Positions 46,617-58,353 of a stretch of DNA of 64,000 nucleotides are shown in pieces (position 1 is the first letter of the stretch; every line of letters starts with the position of its first letter). Where the stretch lies: contig BCJX01000017.1 of assembly GCA_001600415.1 (NCBI GenBank), forward strand, positions 551,005 to 615,004, given 5' to 3'. Below the pieces are notes generated by a model. The model worked only from the letters and a program-made list of their open reading frames with translations. It did not search any database and was not told where the DNA came from. Both the position numbers and the translations under genes were made by a program. This DNA comes from Pascua guehoae (lineage: Eukaryota > Basidiomycota > Tremellomycetes > Trichosporonales > Trichosporonaceae).

Positions 46617-46780
46617 TACAGGTGCGTCCTGAAGAGTCATGAGACTGCCACGTTCAGCTCGGGCCATGTGAAGAGGAGCATAGGCCCTCTGCCGACCAAA
46701 CGCTTGCACGGCAGGTGACCACATATGTGTGTGCACCCTAGCTCAATGTGGCAGTCTCACGATTTCCGGATACACCTGTA
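46617..46780. mobile_element. 164-bp MITE with ~45-bp terminal inverted repeats and TA target-site duplication
   Basis: Seen: the left end starts TACAGGTGCGTCC and has TGAGACTGCCACGTTCAGCT about 25 bases in. The reverse complement of the right end starts TACAGGTGTATCC and has TGAGACTGCCACATTGAGCT at the matching place. The element is flanked by TA on both sides (46615-46616 and 46781-46782). There is no coding capacity. Known: TA duplication with terminal inverted repeats is the pattern of Tc1/mariner/pogo-type non-autonomous elements. It lies about 100 bases 3' of the THOC1 stop codon, probably in its 3' UTR. A second copy of the left end is at 61995. Confidence 0.75.
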
Positions 46781-46881
46781 TAGGCTTAGCAAGTCCTCAA
46801 GCATTGCCATTGGATCACTGTGCGCGGCCAGGGCAACAAGAGACATTACCATGAGATGCATCTACACTACAGACACCACGA

Positions 46882-49800
46882 TCACGCGTCAGCCATCTCC
46901 ACGTCGCCAGTGGGCGCAGCAGCCTCGGGCGTGGCGCTGTCGGCGGCGTCGGCAGCCTTGGTCGGTGACAGGCTGCCGTTCTCGGCCCCGGATTTGGACG
47001 CAGACTTGCTTGGCGAGGGGGCTCGTGAGTCTCCCTCTGCGTTCCCCTCTGCCTCTCCCCCTGCGTCGCCCCCCGCCTTGTCCTCGTCGCCCTCCTTGTC
47101 GCCAGCCGCCTTTGCCTCCTCATCCCTTGTCCCCTCCTCAACCTCAATGCCTTCGACCGGCCCTTCTCCTTCTGCCTGACCCCTTCCGCCCGCCTTGTCC
47201 TTGTCTTGCTGCACTTCTGCCTCTGCCTCACCTTCCGCCTCGGCCTCGGCATCGCCCTCTCCCTCGGCCTCTATCACCTCGTCGTCGCCCTCGGCATCGC
47301 CATTGCCTTCACCTTCACCACCTGCCTCGCCCCCAGCCTCGCTGTTGCGCGCCTTCCTCTTGCGCGCGTCCCATTTGCGAATGTCGTCGACGAGTTGGTG
47401 CAGGTCGTATGACGTGTTCATTGCCGCGACCACGCGCGGGTGGGTTCGTCGCGCTTCCCGCAACGCACACCATTTGATGGTACGTTTTCGCTATTGTCAG
47501 CTATGAAACGCTGGGAGTTGGGGGGAGGGGGTCCAGGCCGGTGGTGGGTGATGGAAGAAGTGTTTTATGAGGAGTGGAGGGTCACACGTGAGAGGGCAGA
47601 TGCAACGAATAACGGACGCGCAGCAGCGGTCGATGACCATGGTTGGCCACTCCCAAGTCCATGCCACCCATTTTTGGTGCCCCACGCCTGTTCCCAGCCT
47701 CAATACCATACTCACCTGGGCGAGCTCCGGTGGCGGGTCACGGCCCATAGCCTTGTCGTCCTCTTCGTCGGCCTCAATACGGCGCAGCTCGTCCTCGAGC
47801 TCAAACACGCCGGGCAAGGGTGCGGGGGACCGGAAGTCGTCGAGGCTGGTATACCGGTTCTCCCACGCGCGCGTGAGGTTGGGAGTGCCGAGGCGGAACG
47901 GCCAGCGGCGCATGGGGCGGCAATGGCGCTTCCAGCTCTCAGCGGCCTTTTCTGCCTCGGCGACGGGGACAGGTGTGATTTGCCACGGAGCCTCGGGACA
48001 GCCGTCGTTTTTCCATTGTGCCTGTCGGTTAGTCACTGCCAAGCCAAGCCAAGCGCCATTTGCAGTGGTACTCACGTATCGGCGCTCGCGGGCAATGAGC
48101 TCTACGACGGTTGCCTCAAACTGCGGGCCATCGGGGCCCATCCGGCGGAGCTCGTCGCGGATCGACTGAACGGTCCGCCTGACCCACGTCTCATTATCGC
48201 CCTCGATGACAAATGTCTTGGGCATGCCTGTATACAGCTGCTTGCTGACCTTGTCGGGGGTGAGGTTGAGCAGGAACTGGAAGAGGATAAAGTACTGCAC
48301 GAGTACTTGGCGGCGGAACGATACGTCGGTCAGCTCGTACTCGAGCAGGTTACGTGCAGTCAGATACCGCGGGTACGCGGCATCGTCGTCACGCGGACGC
48401 TTCCGTGAACGTTCGGGATTTTTGCCGAGCAGGACACGCTCGCGCCGCGTCTGTTCATACAACCGCGAGAGGACAAAATCTGACTTTGTGCGGAATACGT
48501 CGAATGGAGTCTGTGCCGGCTCTCCAGCTGCAGGTCCCCCCAGCGACGGCGGGTGCGCAAAGTACTGCTGCAGGGACCACAATGTCGAGTAAAAGTCGGG
48601 CTGGGCCTTGTCCTTTTCCAGAGCGGACTTCTCCTCTGCTGGATGTTAGCAATCATGGGAAGGATCGAAGAGCTGCCCAACTCACCAGCATCCTCCATCT
48701 TGACGTCGTCTCCCTCCTCCTTGACACCCTCTGTTGCAGCTACAGGCTCCTCCCAAGTCGTCGGGAGCGCAGCGTACTCGCCACGCATGTTGATCGCACT
48801 CTTGTCTGCGACGCCGATAGATGCGCTCGCAAACAGCTGCACACGGCCCCGAAGTCGCAGGTCTTGTGGCGTGTGTGACAACAGGCGGAGGAACGCGTTG
48901 ATTGTCCGGAGAAGCGGTAGTGCCTTGCCCTTGGACACAGGCATGTCCTGCTTGTGAGCGTCTGCTCCCCGTGACGGTCAGCGCTGCACTTGCCTTGCAG
49001 AACCGAGGTCCACGTGTCTCAAAGTAGCCAAACAACTCGTGCCAAGTCTCGACTGAGAGGAGCTCGACGAACTCTTCAAGAAGGGGGATAAAGATGGCTC
49101 CCGGCTCAAGGGCTGTCGCGTCTAGAGGTCAGCAATAGTTGAGAGGTAAGGGGGTACGTTGGCTTGGCAATGCGGTTGTTCCCAAGAGCCCCTCGAGCAA
49201 CCGCTCTCCGCCTCCTTAAAGAACTGGACAATCTCTTATGGGTTTTGTAGGGTTTGTAGAGTACCCCATAGGAGAACCCCATCCCTCCTAACCAGCTGCC
49301 ATCCTCCTTGGCCCACCCAAGCACCACTTCCTATGCCGCTGCTCCCAGGTAGCCTGTCTTCTCCATTCTCTCGACTCCAATCCAGCACACGTACCCTGGG
49401 CAGACGCAAAAACCGTCTCGTACAGTGCGAGGACAATGTCCAGCCGTTGTTCGAGCGCCGCAACGAACGCAGCCTTTTCGGTCTCGGGCGCATCGAATAG
49501 TGGTTCGGGGAGCTGCCGTTAGTGTTGAGCGTCACGCAACTTTGCTTCTCCAGCTAGCAGCAGTCGCAAGTCTTCAGCAGCAGATGCTAGTCTGGGCACC
49601 AGTTAAGCAGAGAGATGCACAAGTGTGGTCGGCTCTCTGGCGACCAGAAGACACCGCCAAAGGCATAAGAGGTCACAGGGCCAAGCCTTCGGACGCGCAA
49701 GGCGCCAAGATGCCAATCATCCTGAGCCACTATCACTCAGAAGCCCGAATGTTCCACCAGTCGATGTTGAATGGCTCGGGTCGCATCCGCACGTCCAAAT

Positions 49801-50286
49801 GTCCAACCAGTCGAAGTTGAGCCACCCAAGTCACATGCCCAAGTGGCACGCGCAGGCACTCGCACGCACGCACGCCGGCACCTAAGCCCCAGTTCACTAC
49901 ACCGGCATACAGCAGCCTACGCTGCTGTCGCACGACGCAGCCGCAGTCCGATCCACAACGGCAACCACAAACAATACCGCCCCGAGCGCCCTCCCAACCC
50001 CGCCACCCAACCACCCAGCCAACCAACTCACCTCACCCTCCACAACAGGCCGCAGCGCCACATCCCTCCCCACGAGATCCAGCGTGGACCGCAGCACATC
50101 CGTCCTGGGCACCCCGCCCGCGCTCGCCTCTGCCCACGCGTGCGCGACGGCCGCGCTCATGTCGCCCGCCTCGGGTCGTGGTTTCGTCTTGGTCGTCTTG
50201 GCCGATTTGCGCGCCGGCGGGGGCGCTGGGTGGCCCGCGGCGATGGCGGCAATGGACGCGCGGAGGGGCGCGTAGAGCGTCGCCAT
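46882..50286 (-). CDS. THOC1: THO complex subunit 1 (Hpr1/THOC1)
   Basis: Seen: exons 50032-50286, 49395-49512, 48994-49121, 48686-48947, 48076-48635, 47716-48021 and 46882-47490 give 745 residues. Landmarks are AALEQRLDIVLALYETVFASA, the helix IPLLEEFVELLSVETWHELFGYFETR, VSKGKALPLLRTINAFLRLL, GRVQLFASASIGVADKSAIN, DFYSTLWSLQQYFAHP and VLVQYFILFQFLLNLT. A central basic patch reads SRKRPRDDD. The last 150 residues are very acidic (GEGEGNGDAEGDDE type). Known: Hpr1/THOC1 is the scaffold of the THO/TREX complex, linking transcription to mRNA export and preventing R-loops in the nucleus. Odd: intron 1 is 519 nt, and the intron at 48948-48993 uses a GC donor (AAG|GCAAGT), with phase and family fit both supporting it. 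Confidence 0.93.
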
Positions 50287-50599
50287 TGTTGGTGTCGTGG
50301 GGAGTAACGAACAATCACTCGATATGGTGATGTCCAAGTTTCAGAATACGAGCAGCGCCGCAACTGCATTGCGCTATTGTCGACAGTTGTCAAATGGACG
50401 GCCACGTGGGAGTGAAATCGTCCAGGAACGGATTACGAAATGCTCCTAATGCGACATTTTGCTCCCGCTCGCACACCTCGACAACAAGCCTTTCAACCGT
50501 CCTCGAGTTGGCCACTCTGCCTCTCAACCGTCCTCGAGTTTGCCACTCTACCACCTTGCTCACCTCTTCTCACACCCTCACTTGGCAGACTCTCAAACC
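50287..50599. promoter_or_regulatory. Bidirectional promoter of THOC1 and SNRNP27 with a duplicated 31-bp motif
   Basis: Only 313 bases separate the two divergent start codons. CAACCGTCCTCGAGTT occurs twice, starting at 50494 and 50525, within a 31-bp direct repeat that continues KGCCACTCT. No TATA box was found on either side. Confidence 0.55.
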
Positions 50600-51947
50600 A
50601 TGTCCCGCCAGCCTCCACCCCACTTCCGGCGCGAAGGTACGTCTCACCCCGTCCCAAACTCCATTCCCATCCTCTCAACTTGTGCAGTGCAGCACATGGA
50701 ATCTCCCACATCTGCATCTCCATTCCCATCCCGATGCGGCGCTGACGACAGAACGGTACACCGACCGCGACGCGGGGCGCTACGGCGAGCGCGAGCGCGA
50801 CCCGCACGAGGGCCGCGAACGCGTCCGCTACGACGACCGCGAGCGGCCACGGTACGCTGATCGCGAGCGCAGCGAGCGCGACCGTGACCGTGTTGAACCG
50901 CGCGGCGGCGCAGACCGCGACGACTGGCGCCGGCGCGCAGACCGCGATGCGCCACCTCCCCGCGATGCCCCGCCTCCCCGCGACGCCCGGCCTGTGGACA
51001 GGTACGACAAGCCAAGTCGGTACGCGGACCGGGACCGTGGCGACCGGGACCGTGGCGGCGATCGTGGCGACCGGTACGCCGACCGCGACCGTGATGTGCG
51101 CGGTGCTGGCGCCGCCGAGCCGAGGGGTTACGGATACAGGCGCCGGTCGCGGTCGCGGTCGCCGCCGCGCCTGGACCGGCGGGCGATTGAGGAAGGGCGG
51201 CGGAGGCGTGAAGAGGAGCGTGCGAGGGGTGTGGTGTTTAATGAGGACGGGACGAAGGTTGTGCCCAAGGGTGAGTCTGGCTCGGGTTGGGGGCTGCGAG
51301 GGAGGGGAGAAAGGGGGTTTGACCGAGAGCGGCGAGTTAAGAAGATGCGTTGGGGACTTTGGGGGTCGCTGGACGTTTATGACGATTGTTGACCAGTGTG
51401 CGCGGCACGGGCTGGGCTGTCGCTGTGGGCATCCTGGCGAGGGTGGCGGCTGCAGTCATGTCGTCGGCAGCGCCGCTGGAGCCTGTTGTTTTCGGGAAAG
51501 TGCTACCCGCAATGGCAAGGTATGGCAGCGCCAATGTCCAACGACGGTGGCCATGGCGGCCACTGCCGCTTTCCACATGTCGCTCGGCAGAGTCCTCAGC
51601 AAGGTACCTAGGTACCCGCCTACCCCGTGGCACGGAGGGACATCGACTTGAACCAACTTGTCATGATCCGCAGCTTCGACCTCATTTGATCCTTCCCATC
51701 CGCATTCACTAACACCCCAGACGAGGCAGAAGAGTCGACACCCGCGCCCGACCCCGCCGAGGAGCTCGACGACGAGACGGCCGCCATGGCCGCCATGATG
51801 GGCATGAGCGGCTTTGGGTCGTCCAAGGGCACGGCCGTCGAGGGCAACGCCGTCGGCGAGACCAAGATTAACAAGAAGCGCACGTGGCGCCAGTATATGA
51901 ACCGCAAGGGCGGCTTCAACCGTGCGCTGGATAAGTTGGCTGGGTAG
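50600..51947 (+). CDS. SNRNP27: U4/U6.U5 tri-snRNP-associated 27-kDa protein (SNRNP27)
   Basis: Seen: exons 50600-50636, 50752-51270 and 51721-51947 give 260 residues. The N-terminal two thirds is an Arg/Asp-rich low-complexity domain (repeated YADRDR, RYDDRER) and a short RS stretch (YRRRSRSRSPPR). The C-terminal domain is the family signature: AMMGMSGFGSSKGTAVEGN then RTWRQYMNRKGGFNRALDKL. Known: SNRNP27 joins the spliceosomal tri-snRNP in the nucleus and affects 5' splice-site choice. Odd: the arginine-rich part is longer than in animals and dominated by RD/RE rather than RS dipeptides. Intron 2 is 450 nt. It is divergent to THOC1 with a short shared promoter. Confidence 0.93.
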
Positions 51948-52530
51948 GTGGGTGGGGTGAGCTGTGGGTGGGGTGAGCTGTGGGTGGGCGGGAGATGGAG
52001 GTCGGCGAGGGTGAGGTGGGGGGGGGGTTGGGCGCGATAGATGGACCTGGAATGGGACGATAACCGCTGCGTAAGATGCAAGAGTTATAGATTGCGTCTG
52101 ATGGACGTTCGTCGCTGGTCAAATGATGCATGGTCCTGTGCTGTGCTGCTTGCGCATCCCGATGCGCTTTGGGTCCTCCTGCTGGGAGACTGTAGGAGGC
52201 GCGATTCCTGAGGTACATACACAGTACACGGCAAGACGCGATCCATCTACTCGGTGTCTGCGCACAGCACGTCTGGTACGTGCCGTATCACACACCGCGC
52301 GACTACCCGACCAGCGTCCACGTCGCTGAGCCATACCCCCTCCTAGCCAGCAGACCACCACTCCCTCGCCATCCATCACCACCTTCAAATCAATCCATGC
52401 TCAAATAGTCGGATACAGCAGGTATAAAGGTGTGCGGGTATAGTATATAATTCGCCCGCAGCCCATGCCATGGGCCACAGGTGGGCCCCCGCGGGAGTGC
52501 CCGTCCGTGAGTCAAGATGTCGGAAAAGAA
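51948..52530. other. Convergent 3' regions, no gene
   Basis: About 0.6 kb. GGGTGAGCTGTGGGTG is repeated at 51955-51985, directly after the SNRNP27 stop. A TATAAAGG at 52434 has no suitable gene after it. Confidence 0.45.
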
Positions 52531-55500
52531 CTACATGTTTTCGCCCTGGTTTGCAAACTTTGTAAGGATAAAGTTGAGGAAGGTCGTCTCGTCGTCTGGC
52601 GACGGGTTCCCTTCGGCGCTGCTGGGGAGTTAGCACTGTGCTAGGACAGGCAAGACGTGTGGTGGTAACGGTGAGTGGTAGGAGTGCGCTGCACGGGCGA
52701 CGACACGCGGGACGCAGGACACAAACAATGTTCTGCTCGATGTCTTTGCTTCTTCGCCTTGCGCGCTGGGCGTGGGGATTGGCCAACTTGCCCGCTTGCA
52801 CGACGCCTGGGACTCACCTCTCATCGCCCGTTTGCGCGATCGCAAACGGATTAAACGCCATCTCCATGCTCGGCATGGTAAGATTGGAAAAGTCAAAGTT
52901 GTCGACGACGGCCGAGCCAAACTCTTGTCCCGCAGTTCCCGTGTTCGGGAAAAGGTCAGAGCCAGGCGTCGGGTTCTGGCCGAGGCTCGTGAGCTGATCG
53001 CTGGGACTGGGCAGCGGTAGCGTCATGTCCTGGTACGGCGAAATGTTGGCCAGCTGGCCAGAGCCGTTCGTGCCACTACCGCCGGCCGCGCCGGTGTTGA
53101 ACGCGTTGTGGTTCTGCGATCCGCCCATGAGGTTGCCGTTGTTGCCAAAGCCTGGCGAGGACCGCGCACCCGGGTTGTCGCTTGGGTTGAAACCGAACGG
53201 GTTCTCGGGAGACCAGCTCGCGACCTCGCTCATGTCCCCTGGCTCGTTCTTTGATCCTGGGGGCGCCAGAGGACGCGGCATACGTCGTGGGCCACTCGCT
53301 CCAAATGGCTGGTGAACATCCAGGCCAGCCATCTGCGGCGCAACATATGCCCACGGCGAGTTGGACACCTGCTGAATCTGTTGTCCTTGGTGGCCGTTGT
53401 TGTTCATGTTGCTCTGCATACGCCGCTGGGCCATCTGCTCCTCGAGCTCGCGCCGTTGCTGGAGATGCAATTGACGCTTCTCTTCCTCGGCAGCACGGCG
53501 CCCTGAGTTGGTCTTGGCGAGTCCCAGCAGCAGGTCCACTGGCGTGTTCTCGTCGGTAGCACCGTCGCGTTGTCCATTCTGTCCACCGCCGTTGGCCGAG
53601 TTGCTCGACGCCTTGGAAGTGCTCTTAGCCGTCAGGAACTCGACTATGGCGAGCTCTTCCTTGACAATCGGCTCAGACAGACGACCTTGGTCATCGCGTG
53701 CACGACCAGAGACAACGTTCAGCAGGTGTCGCAGTTCGTCCGCCTGTGGAGAGTCTGGGTCCACTGAGCTGTTAGTCGTCCCTCTGTGGCGAAGATGACC
53801 ACAAACTCACGTTTAATTGTCACACCCAGCACCATGTACGAGTTGAGTCTGATTGTTAGATTACCACAACGCGTTGTTACACCTCCACTTACACTCGGTA
53901 TCCACCACTGTTGACAATGAGGTCGCCCTTTTCCAGCATGAATGAGCGCCGGTTGAGCAGGTCTGCAGTGGCCGACTCGATTGCCGCGTTGCGCGAGTAC
54001 GCATACCGCCCGTCTTGTGGCTTGCGGCGGAGCAAGTACGGCCTGACAGGTTAGCATCGCCTGTTTGTTGAAAACCCACCTGTTGAGGGTGATGCGTGTG
54101 TAGTACCACTCGCATGCGAGGAGGTGCCGCTGGACAAAGAGGTATGGGTGGTCATGGTCGAGGCTCGTGTCTGGAGTGACCATCGCGAGGAAGGGAGGTA
54201 GCGAGTCACGCCACGCGAGAAGCTCCTTGTCGAGCGCAAGTACAGTCGCGTAGTCGGGTAGTTGGATCGTGAACGTGTGGTACGCGATGCGGCCCATGAT
54301 CTCGGCCAAACGATGCCTGCGAGGTTAGTCTTGTGGTCCTCCCAACGAGGACCGTTGCCGCACGCACCGAACAATGACGTATGTATACACGGTTGGCTTT
54401 GTGAGGGGATGTCCTGCAGGGTCAAAGTCGCCGCTGTCGACTTCATCGTCGTCCAGGTTAGCCGGTGGTCGGGCGTCCGTGTGCGCGTCTGAGATAGACG
54501 CAGGGCGGCCGACGAGGAGCGAGATTGTCCGGTCAAGGTGGTAGAGCATGGCCCACGCCCTGCGACGGACCTCAATCTCGCGCTTGTCGGTGAGGTTGAG
54601 CACGGTGCCATCGCGATACAGGCCAAGCTGGAAAGCGGTGGTGAGCGGTGTCGAACCCTCAGCAGGGCGTCGTGTCAGGAGCCTGGCATGGTTAGCTCAC
54701 GTCAGGGCACACCCGCCAACTGTACGCACATATAGCGTGACGCGAGGAGGCCGGCAAAGAGCACGTCGAGGTTATCCCTCTGCAGCGCCTTTGCATACTC
54801 GAGGCCACTGCGCGCCGAGCCGTAGAACCGTCGAGACCACGCAGGCTGCTCGTCCGCTGGGATGATGTCCGCGCCTGCCGACAGGGCAGCAATGGCGAGC
54901 TGGAGGTTAGCCCTGGAGCCCAGAACCAAACAATCGTTACGCACCACAATGAACATGAGTGGTAGCCATTTCAATGTGTCGGCATCAATCTTGGGGCTCG
55001 TTGGATTGCGACCGATGGAATCGAAGAAGGTTGTGTAACGGCGCTCAAACTGTGGACGGTTCATCTTATACCGTGTCCAGCTGGGAGACTGGTCAGTAAC
55101 AGGTCTGGCAAACGTACTCAGGTTGCCCTGCAACATGGCTTCTGCGCCACCGCTGGGCACTACTTCATACGTACTCGATGTCTCTGCACAGCGTTAGCAA
55201 AGAAGACAATTAACTAGTGAGCGGTGCAGTTGGCGCAGACGGGGAGATGGCTCAACCCTCGCCATTGCACCCGTTGCACCTTCTCACACTGCCGATCAAC
55301 TCACCGGAAGTAAAGCTCCACCAGGGCGTCAGCCATGCGACGCCCCGGTACGCCGGCGATCAGCCACTCGAGGTGGTTCTTGGTGACACCACTCTCGCGG
55401 AGCGTAACAAGGACATCGCGGAGCTCGGCATTGTCCTCGACCGCGAGGGAGATCATCCGACCTTCGCGCAGACCCCAACCGTATCCCGTGCGGCCGACTG

Positions 55501-56615
55501 GGGTGCTCGTTGACAAGCTCGCAGGGAACAATCCCGAGGGCGGAGGCTTGTAGGCATACGCTTGCCGTGGCGGGTCTGCCACCGCCGGCTGTGGTGCCGA
55601 CTGGGGGTGGAAGACGTCCTCGCCCGAGGGAAGGGACGACACGTCCGGGCTACCGCCTTCTGTCAAGCCGGACAAGCTGCGATTCGAGAGGGCCTGAGGG
55701 AGAGCCGAAACGAGGCGCGTGAGCATGCCCTCGATAGTGGCGAGGCGCGCGTGGACGTCCGAGTTTCTGCGCAGTGTCAGTACATGTCCATTTGGGTCAC
55801 AATTGTCATTGTGGTTGCCACCACTGTCTGTGCCGCCACTGCCGCCTGTGACATCTGCGGCAAGCTGTGGGGTTGGAGATGGGATGACCTCGTTCGAAGC
55901 GGGGTCGATGATCACGGGGGTGTTCGCCCCCTGCGAGCCATCGCACTTTCAAGGGCAGCGGTGCAAGGGCGATGTGGGAACCCCAGAGGACCGTGCGAGC
56001 TAAGTTTACGCGAGAGGAGCCGCGGGAATCCACAGAGGGCAGCTGTCTCTTGACAGGTGTTTGCAGGGAGGCGAGCAAGATGGGACGCGTTGGTGCCCAA
56101 CGCCGTCCGTGGCACGTTGCCCTCGCTAAGTTGCAAAGTGGATCTTGCCGAGTAGACTGTACTCACGCATTGGGATCTTCAACGCCGTTTAGGAAAGGGC
56201 GACATAGGTGCGGCACGCGGCGGGCAACGCATTGCGAGCAAGGTTCCTTGCGGTCGCACTTTTGCTTTCTGCGATGACATTCGACGCACGAGAAGTGGAC
56301 ACGAGTCCGCTTGGCCTCGCGAGGGCGAGCTGGTACGGGAACCGGTGCCGCTGATGCCGCTGCTCCACTTGCCGTGCTGGGCGCCGGTGATGCTCGCGCA
56401 TCGTCCTCGGCAACAATGGAACCGGTCCGCTCCTTTGCTCCGCGCGGCGCCGAGCCGGAACCGGGAGGTGCCTTGCGTTTCTTGTCATTACCGGCCCCAG
56501 TTGCAGGTTGTGCACGCGCAGCGGTGGACCCCGAGGAAGATCCGCCGGTGTTGCCAGCGCTGCCACCGGCAGTGTCCAAGGACGTCGGGGCTATGGTCAC
56601 GCCAGGTGCAGACAT
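52531..56615 (-). CDS. Zn2Cys6 fungal transcription factor with 9-nt micro-exon
   Basis: Seen: exons 56167-56615, 55305-55766, 55175-55183, 54945-55080, 54730-54899, 54368-54682, 54080-54316, 53893-54042, 53811-53848, 52818-53763 and 52531-52618 join in phase to 999 residues. The zinc cluster is CVECHRRKQKC then CSQCVARRVPHLC (Cys 110, 113, 120, 126, 129, 138; spacing 2-6-5-2-8). A coiled region (NSDVHARLATIEGMLTRLV) follows. The fungal-specific domain runs from VELYFRDIDWTRYKMNRPQF through REIEVRRRAWAMLYHLDRTISLLVGRP, with ACEWYYTRITLNRPYLLRR and GGYRVLNSYMVLGVTIK further on. A Gln/Asn-rich C-terminal activation-like region follows. Known: nuclear regulator family; target unknown. Odd: the third exon is 9 nt (55175-55183). 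Confidence 0.92.
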
Positions 56616-58353
56616 GGCGCGACTAGCGATGAGATGGACGAGATGGACAGATGTCGGTTGTTGACTAGTGTCGGGTACCGGGCCGACGGCAAGGTTGTGG
56701 GGTAATGTATGCCGGTGTGGGGGGGAGGGCGAGAAGGGTGGGACGAAATGGTGAGGAATGCGTTGGTTGGGACGAGTGGGACGAGGGTGTATGTATGTAT
56801 GTGTTGGATGGACAAGACAATGGTGGTGTTGAAAGACGAATGTATGATGAGAATGAGGAGAATGGCAAGAAGGCGAGGAGATTGAGCGGTCGAGTCGGTA
56901 GTAACAGTGTCAGTGTGCCAGTGTCCGTGGACTGGTGGATGGATGGATGGAGGATGGCCAAAACGACAAGCGCGAGGCTTACCTTGCACCCAAGTGCACC
57001 AAATGAGGAGTGCGTGTCTGCCTACTGTCGCTGCGTGCGTGGGGTCCAGGGCGCGGGGGCAAGGGGGTTAGGATATAGGATGCCGACCCACCCCCTCCCA
57101 CGATCATGGCAACCTTGGACCACTTGGCACTGCGCGTCTATTCCAGTCTGCGTATTGCATACGACTTGCGTGTCAGCTAGCCGTCAGCCAGCACATGCAT
57201 ACAAGATCCCTCCCTCCCCCCCCCCCCCCCCCCCCCCCTGCCCCCCTTTTCCCCTCCTCGACAAGTTCTAGCCCCTTTACTTGGCCTGCGAACTCTGAGG
57301 TGCCCATGAACGGTCTCTCTGTCGTCTCTGGTCTCTCCGTGCTGTGCCTGCTGGTGCCGGTGCCGCCGCCCCCCTTTTCAGGTAAGCCGCCCCTGCCAAG
57401 GGGGATTGTAACGCGGGACTATAATTATTACGACCACTTGATTGGGCGTTGGCAAGGCGCTCGGAGCATTAGTCGAGCGCTATTAACCCGCTTTTTCAAT
57501 AGCCTTGTTGTCCACCAGATCGTATGCTGCAGTGCTTTGCTTTACCCACGCACGGCTAATCGACTGTCCCCATGACACTGCCTTAGTTTGGGCAAGAGTG
57601 TTCGAGTCAGCCTAGTCCCATACGTTTGGGCAGCAAGCTCAGTCACTGGTCGTGAGTTTGGTACACGCCAGAACGATAGGAAGGCGCTTTTGTTAGTCGA
57701 GGCCAGGCAGAGGTCGTTTGAGGGCGGACGATCTTTGAGATCGGCCTCCGCTGCGGCATCTTGTGCGGCCCCACCACTTCCAATGAGGGGGTGAAGAGCG
57801 GGACCGGCAGTTGAGGTACGAAATTATCACTTGTCCTTTACGGCATGCTCTCGAGACGATGCATCACTCGAGTGGCGATAGCTGGCTGGCAGGCAGGTGA
57901 GTGGTTTTTAGAGTGGGAGTTGAAATTGGCCGATTGCGGTGCCCACCATTGGGTCAACATGATTGTCAGATGTTGTTGTCGAGGAGAGAGTGTGGCTTGT
58001 GGGCCATTGTTTGTGCCCACATCTCTTTTTTTCCTTGCACTCGTCAAGTGCATGCTTTTATCAGTTATAAAGGCCGACCCATCCATTACATCACCATCGA
58101 GTTGTGCTGTTCTATTGACGCATGCGGATGGGGTTGACTGGACCCGTTGTGTTTTTCAGTCCAAAAGTGCTACCTGGTGGTTAGCGTCCTTTTTGGCTGT
58201 GTCACCTCAAACGTCACTGGCCCAACCGACCGACGCCCATACCCACAATCGACCCAAACGCACATCCTCATCCTCTTTCTCATTCATTCTTTCTTTCTTT
58301 CGCTTGTTCTTTGTCTACTCACCCCTCCCTTTACGGCCACCGTCGCTGCTGAC
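56616..58353. other. Intergenic, divergent promoters, with a 23-base poly-C tract
   Basis: About 1.7 kb. Poly-C occupies 57216-57238. GTGGGACGA/TGTATGTATG repeats lie near 56775-56800, and a CTTT run at 58288-58302. TATAAAGG at 58066-58073 is 288 bases upstream of the next gene's ATG. No gene is supported. Confidence 0.45.

Noticed and set aside
49106..49327. Extra THOC1 exon (frame with ALGNNRIAKP)
   Set aside because: Joining exon 49395-49512 directly to 48994-49121 closes the phase and gives continuous family-like sequence. Adding this stretch does not.
52434..52441. TATAAAGG on the plus strand
   Set aside because: No plus-strand gene follows within 5 kb. It lies in the 3' flank of a minus-strand gene.
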